This document shows positions 50,822-59,747 of a DNA stretch of 64,000 nucleotides, one piece after another. The notes beneath the pieces are model-generated. The model saw nothing but the letters and a program-made list of their open reading frames with translations. It did no database searches and was not told the DNA's origin. How positions within the stretch are numbered: position 1 is the first letter of the stretch; the number at the start of each line of letters is the position of its first letter. The position numbers and the translations under genes were made by a program. Origin of the DNA: Mesonia profundi (GTDB lineage: Bacteria > Bacteroidota > Bacteroidia > Flavobacteriales > Flavobacteriaceae); the NCBI RefSeq assembly GCF_031085155.1, contig NZ_JAVHUL010000013.1, positions 1-64,000 on the forward strand, in the 5' to 3' direction.

Positions 50822-51193
50822 ATGAAAAAAATTGTCGTTTTCTCGCTCGTACTGCTGTTCCTTTCTTGTGCCGATTCTGATACTAAAGTTTCGGGACCAA
50901 GTGCCACAGCCCAAATCGTCATCGAAAGCTTTTATGAAAAAGATGAGGAAGCTTTAAAAGCCAACTCAACACCACAGGCATATTCTAATTATATGAATAC
51001 TATAAATATGTTCAATGCGACGGTAAAGGATGATTCAAACTTTACAGTTTTGCAGGATACGATTATGGGTGACGTGGCTTGGGTAAAATATACTACAGCC
51101 TATGATAAGACACCGGGCCTTTTTAAACTGGTTAAGCAAAATGGCAGATGGTTGGCGGATGCGAGAGGCTCAAAGGATAAATCGCCTTTTTAG
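50822..51193 (+). CDS. small lipoprotein (DUF4878-like)
   Basis: A 123-residue lipoprotein: MKKIVVFSLVLLFLS then the lipid-anchored C, then ADSDTK. The mature part (AQIVIESFYEKDEEALKANS to VWVKYTTAYDKTPGLFKLVKQNGRWL, in part) fits the NTF2-like fold of DUF4878 proteins. It is 7 bp after traN and forms the end of the visible tra operon. A function in surface/entry exclusion or channel assembly is possible but not shown. Confidence 0.75.
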   Translation: MKKIVVFSLVLLFLSCADSDTKVSGPSATAQIVIESFYEKDEEALKANSTPQAYSNYMNTINMFNATVKDDSNFTVLQDTIMGDVAWVKYTTAYDKTPGLFKLVKQNGRWLADARGSKDKSPF

Positions 51194-51199
51194 CTTATA

Positions 51200-51219
51200 A
51201 CTATCTTATACTAGATAGT
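51200..51219. terminator. hairpin between convergent tra and qat operons
   Basis: ACTATCT-tatact-AGATAGT is a perfect 7-bp stem that overlaps the qatD stop codon (51201-51203). It lies 7 bp after the lipoprotein stop. A weak T-run follows on neither side, so it is a moderate candidate. Confidence 0.5.
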
Positions 51220-51929
51220 AAAACGTTAAAATTATTATTTATGATTTCATCTGTTTTGGAATAGGAACAATTCCAGATTTGAGATAGGTAAATAATTATT
51301 TCCTTGACATCACTAGATTTAACAGGCTTGCCTTTGATTTCTATAAAAGGCCCATCAGTCTCGGTCAAAATTTTATTTTGAGGAATTTTAGAAATTCTAG
51401 CTTGACCAGCTTTACTTTTAATCATTGCATTATTTATAGAGAAGAAAAAACCAGCATTGGCGATTTCTACTATAAGTTTAATTGGACCTGAATACCAATG
51501 GAATATTGCTCCTTTTGCGTGAAAATCGATTAAACAATTAAGTACTTCTCGTTCAGCCTTTCTTGAATGAATACTAAGTATTTTCTTCTTGCCTTGAAGC
51601 GCTTTTAAAATTCTGCGAAAACTGATAACCTGAATATCTTTAGTCGAAAGCCCTTCTTTGGAAAAGTCCAAACCAACTTCGCCAATGTAACTTGTTACAT
51701 CAATCAATCTTAAAAATGCAGAAAATTCTTCGGAATGGTTTTCTGCATATAGTGGATGCATTCCTAATGCCAACCTTATCTTCTTTAAAGATTTGAAATG
51801 TGGTAATCCCATCTCGAAATGACTTGGAAGATTAGTTACTGAGATTACGGTAATTCCCTGTTTATCCAGTTCTCTGAGAAGTTTTTCAGGATTTGGGTAT
51901 AAATCAATATGACAATGAGCATCAATCAT
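51201..51929 (-). CDS. qatD: QatD, TatD-like metal-dependent hydrolase
   Basis: Fourth gene of a Qat antiphage operon. A 242-residue TIM-barrel hydrolase of the TatD family: DAHCHIDLY near the start, YIGEVGLDFS in the middle, SIHSRKAE, FHWYSG, and LTETDGPF near the end. These give the expected metal-binding H, E, H, H and D residues. Its start overlaps the qatC stop by 4 bp. The family acts as a nuclease in other contexts; the role in Qat is not resolved. Confidence 0.92.
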   Translation of the reverse strand: MIDAHCHIDLYPNPEKLLRELDKQGITVISVTNLPSHFEMGLPHFKSLKKIRLALGMHPLYAENHSEEFSAFLRLIDVTSYIGEVGLDFSKEGLSTKDIQVISFRRILKALQGKKKILSIHSRKAEREVLNCLIDFHAKGAIFHWYSGPIKLIVEIANAGFFFSINNAMIKSKAGQARISKIPQNKILTETDGPFIEIKGKPVKSSDVKEIIIYLSQIWNCSYSKTDEIINNNFNVLLSSIR

Positions 51930-53305
51930 TGGATTTTAAGTATTTTTTTCAATTGGTCATTACCTTTATCACGAATCCAATTTAAAATTTCGACCCTTGA
52001 ATTATGTACTAAATTTGCATATGCATCCAGATTCGAAATCTCAATGCTACCATTTACAAGCAGATTCCGTTTAATTTCTTTTAGACTGATAGATGTTCCA
52101 AGGTAATCAAATAAAGCTTTTACATCAGGCTTAGCCTTGTTCATATCTGTTAACGTTAATAGGTCATTTCCGTAAGTGTCCGTATCCCAATTGTTTTTGT
52201 GTAATGCTGCCCTTCTATAAATACAAGGCATACAAATTCCACATTGTTTGGCATTACGATTTTCCCAATGGACTTTGTGCCCTCTTTTACCGCAAGAAAC
52301 TGATAGTGGATATGTTTTCTGAAGTATAGTTGTATTATCACAATCAACAACCATCTTCCCTTTAGTGTCCAATTTGAAGGGGTTAATTAAAGAAATATTC
52401 AAATTAACAATTTCTAATGATTCTTGCAGTTTTCTAAAAAAGTAAGGGTGTGTCGTTCTAGTACTCAATGAACTTGTCCTTGATTTGGTCAAAGGATGAT
52501 TTAAAGAAATAGTACCATTCTCTGGAATTAAAATTGTGTTAGAGGTTGGTACTTTGTTCAAGAGATATGCCGCTATTCCAATGAATAGTATTGACCTACT
52601 TCTCTGATTGGCATCTTTTGTTATTTTATCTCCGTTAATATATCTCTGGGAAAGACCAACGGTTGCTCTAATATGTTTGTATTTATTGTCAAAGCTTTTT
52701 TCAAATTCTTCCAAAATAAGAGTTTGGTCTTTTTTGGGACCAGTATAAGTAGGGTCAAAATGAGATACCAGCAATCCTATTTTACCATTATCTAGACTAT
52801 TCAATTTGTTGATAACCCCTATCAATGAGTCAAGACCGCCTGAAAATAGACTGACGAACTCAATATTGGGATAATTATATTTTGGTATGTTACTCTTCCT
52901 GCGGTTTTTCCTAGGTAAATAAAGCACTTCTACCTCCATTTGTCTAAATGTAATAGACCATACATCTCCTGTTAAAAAGCCGAGGGTTTCTTCGAGCTCA
53001 GTTATAGCAAGTTTCCAATAATCTATATTCTTTACTGGAAATTCAATTTCAATCTCTCTAGTCCAACCATTATACGAGTACAGTTCTCGTGAAAGTAAAT
53101 CGTCTGTGCCATATACGATTGCAGCAATAAGAAAAAAATCAAACCCTACTGATGATGTCTCCTTTGTAAAATCATATAAATTATGAAAATGAGCAATATT
53201 CAATTGTGCTTTTTTCTGCACTCCGTCTATTTCCTGGCATAAGAATGTCTCCGAAAATTGCCCATCCTTTGCGGGATTAACTTCTATTTTAATTCTCATC
53301 TTCAA
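51926..53305 (-). CDS. qatC: QatC, QueC-like PP-loop protein
   Basis: Third Qat gene. The 459-residue protein has an N-terminal domain of unknown role (1-140) and a QueC-like ATP pyrophosphatase domain with PP-loop SGGLDS at 155-160. SVSCGKRGH and CGICMPC near residues 340-370 form the Cys4 zinc site of QueC enzymes. QueC makes 7-cyano-7-deazaguanine; in Qat a related chemistry on a protein or nucleic acid is suspected. It overlaps qatB by 17 bp. Confidence 0.93.
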   Translation of the reverse strand: MKMRIKIEVNPAKDGQFSETFLCQEIDGVQKKAQLNIAHFHNLYDFTKETSSVGFDFFLIAAIVYGTDDLLSRELYSYNGWTREIEIEFPVKNIDYWKLAITELEETLGFLTGDVWSITFRQMEVEVLYLPRKNRRKSNIPKYNYPNIEFVSLFSGGLDSLIGVINKLNSLDNGKIGLLVSHFDPTYTGPKKDQTLILEEFEKSFDNKYKHIRATVGLSQRYINGDKITKDANQRSRSILFIGIAAYLLNKVPTSNTILIPENGTISLNHPLTKSRTSSLSTRTTHPYFFRKLQESLEIVNLNISLINPFKLDTKGKMVVDCDNTTILQKTYPLSVSCGKRGHKVHWENRNAKQCGICMPCIYRRAALHKNNWDTDTYGNDLLTLTDMNKAKPDVKALFDYLGTSISLKEIKRNLLVNGSIEISNLDAYANLVHNSRVEILNWIRDKGNDQLKKILKIQ

Positions 53306-54035
53306 ATACTTTTAAAACATCCTCTTGTATGTTTTTTATTACCCTATCTCCATCATCGCCACCCCAATCTATTTTGTCTAAGGAATTCGTTTTATTCATT
53401 TCAGCTAAGCTAGAATTTATAAAGTCTTTAATCTGCTTAAAAAGACTTGAACATTCCGTTTTACCTTTACTTTCTACAAGCTTTTCATAAAACATTATTG
53501 ACAGATGTTCTAAAACATAATAGCTAAAATATTTAATTATTACTTCTTCCAGAGACTCACTATCAAGGGTTGATTTTAACGATGTTTCTAAATCCTCTGC
53601 GGTTTCAGTCCCTGCGGCTAATTCTTCCAATAATCTTCGCGTGGCTTCTTTGGCAGCACTATCGTCAATAGTAGATACGGGACCACTACAGTATTCTATG
53701 AGATGGTTAATAATATCTTCAGCTGACTTACTTTTTAAATCCGTAAGACCTATCGATTTTAGGGCTTCTGAAAGATTACCACCATTAGATGAAAAACTAC
53801 CTAAAAATCTTCCGATATTTTTGGCATTTCTAATACCGCTTCGACCTGCAATTCGAGAATTACCTCTTCCTGCTCGTTTTGAACCGCCAACCACTCGGAC
53901 AAATTTCCCTGTTATATTTCTAAGGTTGTCCGTTGGTATCTTCGCTGTTGTGCAATTTCGTGTAACCTCACTACTAAGTTCGCCCCATTGGGGTTGACCT
54001 TTGACCGAAGCTGAATATGATTTGGATGTGCCCAT
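53289..54035 (-). CDS. qatB: QatB
   Basis: Second Qat gene, 248 residues. The N-terminal third is Gly/Arg/Ser-rich and basic (KFVRVVGGSKRAGRGNSRIA), ending in GIRNAKNIGRFLGSF, and the remainder is helical and acidic (WGGDDGDRVIKNIQED). The assignment comes from the strict A-B-C-D order as well as the characteristic basic/Gly-rich N-terminus. It starts 2 bp after qatA. The function is unknown; it may be the target or partner of QatC. Confidence 0.87.
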   Translation of the reverse strand: MGTSKSYSASVKGQPQWGELSSEVTRNCTTAKIPTDNLRNITGKFVRVVGGSKRAGRGNSRIAGRSGIRNAKNIGRFLGSFSSNGGNLSEALKSIGLTDLKSKSAEDIINHLIEYCSGPVSTIDDSAAKEATRRLLEELAAGTETAEDLETSLKSTLDSESLEEVIIKYFSYYVLEHLSIMFYEKLVESKGKTECSSLFKQIKDFINSSLAEMNKTNSLDKIDWGGDDGDRVIKNIQEDVLKVFEDEN

Positions 54036-54037
54036 AC

Positions 54038-55903
54038 TTATTTATTAAATGCCTTTGCTACCTTAGATTTAGATGTTGATAATAATTCTGAAAGAAAGTC
54101 TCCCAAAACTGGATTCTCTTTAAAACTTCTCAAATCAACGCCAATGGCAGGTGGTATTTTTGCTAAATCTACTAAGTTAAGTAAATATTTATATGACTCA
54201 TCAGAACCTCTAACACCTTCTTCTATCATAAATTGAAAAAGCTTATACGAAAGGGGACTTTCTTGATTTCTTTGCGCCATTGCTACAGAGAACTCAAGGA
54301 ACTGATTTAATTCCGATTCGTTTAGCAACATAACATCTTTCTTGATTATTGCCTTTGTTGCTTTAACTGGCAGCCCTTCTTGATTCAGTTTATTATATGT
54401 GGATTTGATGATAGGCGGAATTAGGCTTGCGCCAGCAATAGTAGACGAGATATTATCTCTGGAAATCCAAAAATAATCACGTAAGTCTATTTCTGATAAA
54501 GCAGGTTCTACTTTTAACCATTTAACTACTTTATCTTTATTCCAATTGCTATAATCACTTTTGCCCAAATACTCTTTGAAATCCGCTTCAGACGATTTGG
54601 AACACTCGGTTTCCAACTCTAAAATTTGATTCGGTCTACCGTCTTTGGTAGATTGCCATTCATATAACTTGACGAACAAAGGAAGTTCCGTATATTCGAG
54701 AATCATTAATTTCGCCAAAATAGATTCATCAAATCCAGATATGTTTGCGACTTTGGCCAGTCTATTCCTTAAAATAAAAGTGTTTAAAAATCTCTTAATT
54801 TGCCTTGGATTGCCATATAAACTTTGTGTTATGATTGATGATAGGGCGGGAAGTGAGCCCAGACTCTTCGATAGTTTTTCAAATTCAACTGTTCCGATTA
54901 CGCCCTTAATATTTGCCAGTCCAAAAACACTATATCTATCATTTTCTCGATAAGCGTAGAATGTTTCCAGTACGGTATGAAATGTTTCGGTAGTTAGTTC
55001 TCGTTTGCAAATAAGTAAAGAAATATAAGTTTCTACCTCAGAGTCTGACAACTTGGGTAAATTATAAGGTACTTGAATTAGCTTTTCTAAATAATCACTA
55101 ACAATTCTATTTCCTGTCCCTGGCTCAACATCCCTAACTTTAAACCTATGGGAAATCGCATCTCTTACTATTCTTGGGTCTGCACCTATTATGAAAGCAG
55201 TATTCTCCACATTGAGAAAAAGCTTAATTGCTTCAAGATTTTCAATAATCCTATCTGGTTGGCATCGGTCTAAGTCATCTATGATTATGACAAGCTTACT
55301 TATTTTAGATTCCTTTATTAATTCCTTAAAGTTTTCTCTAAATTCTCGAACTAACATAGACGGGTCTTCCTCTGGCAAATCTTTTACCAAAGATTTCAAA
55401 AATCCTTCCGCTTCGTCTCCTTTAAGTTTATCGATTATATCAGAACTATCAATTTTGGAAAGCTTTCCCGCTAAAAAAGGCAATATTGATACTCCTTCAG
55501 TTAAATAGGCACTTGCAACTGGTAATGCAATATTTTTAAAACCCAGACCTAAAATACGCATCCAATTAACAGACTTAATTAGCTTCTTGGCCTTTTGTTT
55601 TACTTCTGGGGTAAATCTCTTATTTTCTTCGAACTCTTTAATAATTGATTCTAAAAGTGCAGCTTTAGCATCATCATAACCCTCAAAAAGCCAACCATTA
55701 AAATAGAGTACAAATGTTCCATCTTCCTCTTCTTTTAATTGTTCGCTTAAGATTTTTAGTATACTGGATTTACCGCTACCCCAATCGCCGAAAACACCCA
55801 TTGTTATCGGTAATAAGTCAGAATCATTTATTACCTCGGCAATCAAATCTGCGTGTACTTTAAACCCTAAAAGGTCTTCAGTTGTTTCATTATCAGACCA
55901 CAT
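54038..55903 (-). CDS. qatA: QatA, KAP-family P-loop NTPase
   Basis: First Qat gene. The 621-residue KAP NTPase has Walker A GDWGSGKS at 39-46, a hydrophobic insertion typical of KAP proteins near 115-145 (ILGLGFKNIALPVASAYL), and Walker B LVIIIDDLDRCQPD near 205-218. The helical C-terminal half is the likely sensor or partner-binding part. It heads a four-gene operon with 2-bp, 17-bp and 4-bp junctions. The upstream gap 55904-56023 contains no gene. Confidence 0.93.
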   Translation of the reverse strand: MWSDNETTEDLLGFKVHADLIAEVINDSDLLPITMGVFGDWGSGKSSILKILSEQLKEEEDGTFVLYFNGWLFEGYDDAKAALLESIIKEFEENKRFTPEVKQKAKKLIKSVNWMRILGLGFKNIALPVASAYLTEGVSILPFLAGKLSKIDSSDIIDKLKGDEAEGFLKSLVKDLPEEDPSMLVREFRENFKELIKESKISKLVIIIDDLDRCQPDRIIENLEAIKLFLNVENTAFIIGADPRIVRDAISHRFKVRDVEPGTGNRIVSDYLEKLIQVPYNLPKLSDSEVETYISLLICKRELTTETFHTVLETFYAYRENDRYSVFGLANIKGVIGTVEFEKLSKSLGSLPALSSIITQSLYGNPRQIKRFLNTFILRNRLAKVANISGFDESILAKLMILEYTELPLFVKLYEWQSTKDGRPNQILELETECSKSSEADFKEYLGKSDYSNWNKDKVVKWLKVEPALSEIDLRDYFWISRDNISSTIAGASLIPPIIKSTYNKLNQEGLPVKATKAIIKKDVMLLNESELNQFLEFSVAMAQRNQESPLSYKLFQFMIEEGVRGSDESYKYLLNLVDLAKIPPAIGVDLRSFKENPVLGDFLSELLSTSKSKVAKAFNK

Positions 55904-56023
55904 ATATTGTTATTATTTATTTGAACGACAATATAGTAAGATTGTTAAAGTTTTTAACAAAAAATCAATTTATTGTTTTAGAGTTCAATATATCTGAATT
56001 TCTGAAGAAAACAATTCGTAAGG

Positions 56024-56257
56024 TTAATTATTAGACTTTACCTCACAATAACCCTGTGTGCCACCGTGGCGTTTTAAAAACCCTTTGGTTTTGAGCGCAT
56101 TTATATGTTTGCCAATAGGGGATTCATTGATGCCTAAAGCTTCAGCTATTTCAGTATAAGTAATAGTAGTATTGGTTGCAATGAGTTTAAGTACTTCTTT
56201 TTGTCTTTTAGTAAGTGCATCTATAGCATCTATTGCACCACCTGTTACACCACCCAT
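56024..56257 (-). pseudogene. C-terminal winged-helix stub of a Schlafen/AlbA_2-type regulator
   Basis: A 77-residue reading frame with Gly-rich start (MGGVTGGAIDAIDAL) then a winged helix (TYTEIAEALGINESPIGKHI). The frame remains open for 11 further codons upstream (GGRVDGQKGGA), which repeat the Gly-Gly pattern, before a TAA. Gly-rich linkers with a terminal winged helix close AlbA_2/Schlafen-type ATP-binding regulators. I see no N-terminal domain in the upstream 75 bp, so this looks like a 3' remnant. It could also survive as a small DNA-binding protein. Confidence 0.6.
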
Positions 56258-56332
56258 TGCACCACCTTTTTGACCATCTACTCGACCACCTTAATTTTAT
56301 CTGAAAATCGACTTTGATGTAGCGTTGGCTCT

Positions 56333-58420
56333 TTATTCTTCCTCATCTGACGTTTCGACGTTTTCTGTTAATGAAAAACTTTTTTGTCTGAACCAATTTT
56401 CGCTTATTCTATTATTATCACTTTTCGGTAATGGTTTTGCTTCGTGAACCTTAAAAGTTGTTGGCAGATTGACTGAATGACCAAAAATCAAAGCGTGTTG
56501 AGTCGGAATAGATGGCATTCTCCTCAAAATTGTTTCTGAAATGTGAGGCGTTATTTGTCGAATATGCGAAAGGTCTTCTGGATTTTGTATTCTGTGGACT
56601 ATAAAATTACTACATTGAGATAGAACCGTTTTTGATAATTCACTCGGTCTTTGTGATGAAACTAAAAGTAACAGTCCAAATTTTCTTCCTTCTTTAGCAA
56701 TTGAATCAAAAATCTTATTTGCCTTAAGAAATGTTCCCATTGGATTGTGTGAAATATATCTATGGGCTTCTTCTAAAATGAGATTTACTGGATATGAATT
56801 TCGAGGCCTTATTTCCTTAACGCTTTCGTAAATTATACGAGATATAACACAAGATATTACTTCCACTATTTCATCTTCTACTGCACTTATGTCAATAATA
56901 GTGATTTGACTAGATTTTAGTTTTTGGCTTTTTACTTCATTTAATCCAATTAAACTGTTTTTATAATCACTTATATTACCATCATTTTTTTTCAGAAAAT
57001 TGAAATCCGGTCTATCCTTAATACTTTTTACTCTTGTAACTAGCGAAGAACAATAATCTCTAATATGTCTATTTCCGTGAGCTTCTTCGTATAAGAGTGC
57101 TAAATCTAAAGCATCTTCAATAATTTTAAAATCGAACTTTTGATATTTCTCATAAGATGGCATTTGGAAATTATCAATTATAAAAACAGAAGAGCCATCT
57201 TTATTCTTTTGTTCTAAATATGAAATGAGTTGAAGTATTCCTTTTATCTCGCCAAAATGAACTGTTAAACAATTTCTAACATTTATATCTAAAACATATC
57301 CTCTATCAATCTGAATTCGAGTATGAGTTTTGCCTTCATCATCGACAAAAGAAAATTCCTTTGATAAGTTTATTTCTTCGGTATTGAATTTTTGTAGAAT
57401 TGAAGTAATTCTATCTTTTTTTGAAGGACTACTAGTTTCATCTCTCAAAATCTCACTAATGCAGGTTGCTAAAATGTGATTTTTCAGGTCTCTAACATCA
57501 TCTTCAGCATTGAAAATAGCTGCCAAACCAAGTGCATTTCTTAAGATTGGTAATTGAGTTTTTTCTGTTGCCTGAAGTAGTAAAGCCCATTCATCAATAG
57601 TTAAAAACCAATGAGGTAGTGTAAATTCTTTTACATCCTCGTCTGAACTCCCTATACAGAAATTTTGCACTTCAATATCTGTGTTTTCAGATATCTCACT
57701 AAAAGCCTGTTTGTATTCGCCATTTACATCAAACACAATGAATGTACTTCCTACAGCACTATGATTTGATAGCTTATAAATAGACTGAAGAATTGAAGAA
57801 ATTGTACAAGATTTACCACTTCCTGTATTTCCTAAAACAGCAGAATGACCAGCAAAGAATTTATCTATGTCAATTTTAACTTCATAATCTGGGAATATAG
57901 TGGAAGTACCAATTGAAAGCGTTTTATATCTTCTCTTTTCACAATCACATTTTTCTTTGTGTTCGCTAGGTTTTTCACAAACTATCTCAATTTGTTCCTT
58001 AACATTAAAAATGGCATCAAGCTCTTTTTCTTTTATGTAAAGAACGTCTGTATATAATGCAGGATAAACGCTAACTCCAAATTCAAATTTATAATAATCT
58101 GGATTTTCATCAACTGGTTTTAGTGTGCCAATAGGAAGTATTTCTAGATATTTACCAGTAGTGCTTTTACTTAAAATTTGTTCTTTAGGATTACTAAAAG
58201 GTACATTTAGCTCTTTTTCTCGAACTCCAGATACTTCCGATACTATAAAGTAATTTTGATAGGGTAGAACAACGTAGCTGTTAAGTTGAGCAAAATAATG
58301 AATATCATCAAATCCACTAATGTTAAAATTATCAATTCCACTTAATAGTTCAACAGTAAATCTGTCTGAATTTATTGCTACTACTTTACCAATAACTCTT
58401 TGTTTATCTTCTCTATTCAT
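56333..58420 (-). CDS. herA: HerA-like ATPase of a SIR2-HerA defence pair
   Basis: A hexameric HerA/FtsK-type translocase. The N-terminal HAS-barrel (1-60: GKVVAINSDRFTVELLSG) precedes Walker A GNTGSGKS at 197-204. A long insertion follows, then Walker B LILEEAHRYIS and the terminal VSSQRPSELSKTVLSQCSN and RRMPSIPTQHALIFG typical of HerA. Length is 695 residues. It starts within the SIR2 stop (TAATG). SIR2-HerA pairs (Nezha) are an established antiphage system in which SIR2 depletes NAD and HerA is needed for assembly or DNA sensing. Confidence 0.92.
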   Translation of the reverse strand: MNREDKQRVIGKVVAINSDRFTVELLSGIDNFNISGFDDIHYFAQLNSYVVLPYQNYFIVSEVSGVREKELNVPFSNPKEQILSKSTTGKYLEILPIGTLKPVDENPDYYKFEFGVSVYPALYTDVLYIKEKELDAIFNVKEQIEIVCEKPSEHKEKCDCEKRRYKTLSIGTSTIFPDYEVKIDIDKFFAGHSAVLGNTGSGKSCTISSILQSIYKLSNHSAVGSTFIVFDVNGEYKQAFSEISENTDIEVQNFCIGSSDEDVKEFTLPHWFLTIDEWALLLQATEKTQLPILRNALGLAAIFNAEDDVRDLKNHILATCISEILRDETSSPSKKDRITSILQKFNTEEINLSKEFSFVDDEGKTHTRIQIDRGYVLDINVRNCLTVHFGEIKGILQLISYLEQKNKDGSSVFIIDNFQMPSYEKYQKFDFKIIEDALDLALLYEEAHGNRHIRDYCSSLVTRVKSIKDRPDFNFLKKNDGNISDYKNSLIGLNEVKSQKLKSSQITIIDISAVEDEIVEVISCVISRIIYESVKEIRPRNSYPVNLILEEAHRYISHNPMGTFLKANKIFDSIAKEGRKFGLLLLVSSQRPSELSKTVLSQCSNFIVHRIQNPEDLSHIRQITPHISETILRRMPSIPTQHALIFGHSVNLPTTFKVHEAKPLPKSDNNRISENWFRQKSFSLTENVETSDEEE

Positions 58421-59691
58421 TATCTTGGAAATAGAGTTTTTATAGCATTATCGATTTTGTCATCAATTTCGTCATTACTTAAGTCCGGTAATATTTGCTC
58501 AATAAAACCTTTGAAATAATGTAGACTTTCTCCGTTTTCTAACTTACCACCTACAATCCAGATTCTTGGGTCATTTAGTGATTTTAGTTTTTTGATTTCT
58601 TCACTTTTAGCAAAATCTCCAAACACGATTAATCGGAAAGACGGTATTGTAAATGCTTGATAAATAAGATTGTTTATATGCTCATCACTAAAGCTATATC
58701 CAAGAGAAATAAGTATGTTGTTATTTCTCATTAGTCTTTTCTGAAACTCTCTAAACAAATCTGAATATGGACTTCCCATACTTGCATTTTGTTTTAGAGG
58801 TGTAGGATGTATCATTATAACATCCTTTTTTTTGAGGTTTTCTAAACTTGTTTCTTGAATTTCTCTTACTCTAAAAAGTTTTGTTTGTTCCTCGTCCTGA
58901 ACCCAGTTTATAGAACCGTGTATTTTGTATAGGTAAATGAAATTATCAATAACACTCCATTTACCTTGTGATAAATCCATTTTTTCAGCTAGTGCATAAT
59001 TAAAAATGGTCGGATTAAAATATTTTTTTATGCCACCTGAAAATCCATTTACGTAATGTATTCCCAAACTGTCAAGTGCGATTTCAGAGTATAAATCATA
59101 ATTTGTTGTAAATATGCTTGGTTTTGGAAGATTTGCATTTCTGTACAACAGTTTGCGATAAAACATTTTATAAAGATTTACTAAATCTATGTCGTCTTCA
59201 TTACTACGTTTAGTCTCATTCAGACATTGTTCTAAAAGGAAATTTCTTGCTTTATCTATAATCCCTTTGACCTTATTAAATTCGTCCGTTCCATTTTGAT
59301 TGGTGGTTTCATAAAAATATATAAGACTGTGAAGCGTACCTAAAAAAGTTTCTAAATTGTTTTGAAATGTGGTTGACGTAATATCAAGTTTTACATCGTT
59401 TTTCAACCAATTTCGTTCATCTTCTATCAGAATGTTAGCATAAAAATTTGTAGCAAGAGGTGCCATTGTTGGTATACCTATTTCTTCCCATTCTTCATCT
59501 TTATTCTGAATTTGATAAGAGGAACAGCCAGAACCCAGAAGAAAGGACAGGTTTTTTCCATCAAGAACTTTATTGAAAGAATCTTGTATTTTATTTAGAA
59601 GAGCCGATTCGCTTTTTTCGTCTGATTTGTCTTTTATTTTCTTTAGAACTTCTTCGTTTCCTTTGTAAAAATATAATTCAGATTCTGCCAT
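58420..59691 (-). CDS. SIR2-domain NADase of a SIR2-HerA defence pair
   Basis: A 423-residue protein with a SIR2 Rossmann fold. G53-SGCS is the NAD-binding glycine motif, TTNYD at 195-199 carries the conserved Asn, and H258 in KIHGSINW is the candidate catalytic histidine. SLGYSFSDEHINN closes the fold. Antiphage SIR2 proteins hydrolyse NAD and stop infected cells. The stop shares bases with the HerA start, so the two are co-translated. It is 56 bp after the methyltransferase gene, in the same direction, which may put it in one operon with the restriction-modification genes. Confidence 0.92.
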   Translation of the reverse strand: MAESELYFYKGNEEVLKKIKDKSDEKSESALLNKIQDSFNKVLDGKNLSFLLGSGCSSYQIQNKDEEWEEIGIPTMAPLATNFYANILIEDERNWLKNDVKLDITSTTFQNNLETFLGTLHSLIYFYETTNQNGTDEFNKVKGIIDKARNFLLEQCLNETKRSNEDDIDLVNLYKMFYRKLLYRNANLPKPSIFTTNYDLYSEIALDSLGIHYVNGFSGGIKKYFNPTIFNYALAEKMDLSQGKWSVIDNFIYLYKIHGSINWVQDEEQTKLFRVREIQETSLENLKKKDVIMIHPTPLKQNASMGSPYSDLFREFQKRLMRNNNILISLGYSFSDEHINNLIYQAFTIPSFRLIVFGDFAKSEEIKKLKSLNDPRIWIVGGKLENGESLHYFKGFIEQILPDLSNDEIDDKIDNAIKTLFPR

Positions 59692-59747
59692 TAATAATTT
59701 TGTTTTAGTTTTTCAATTCAGTTAAAAAATTTTCAATTTGGCATTGG

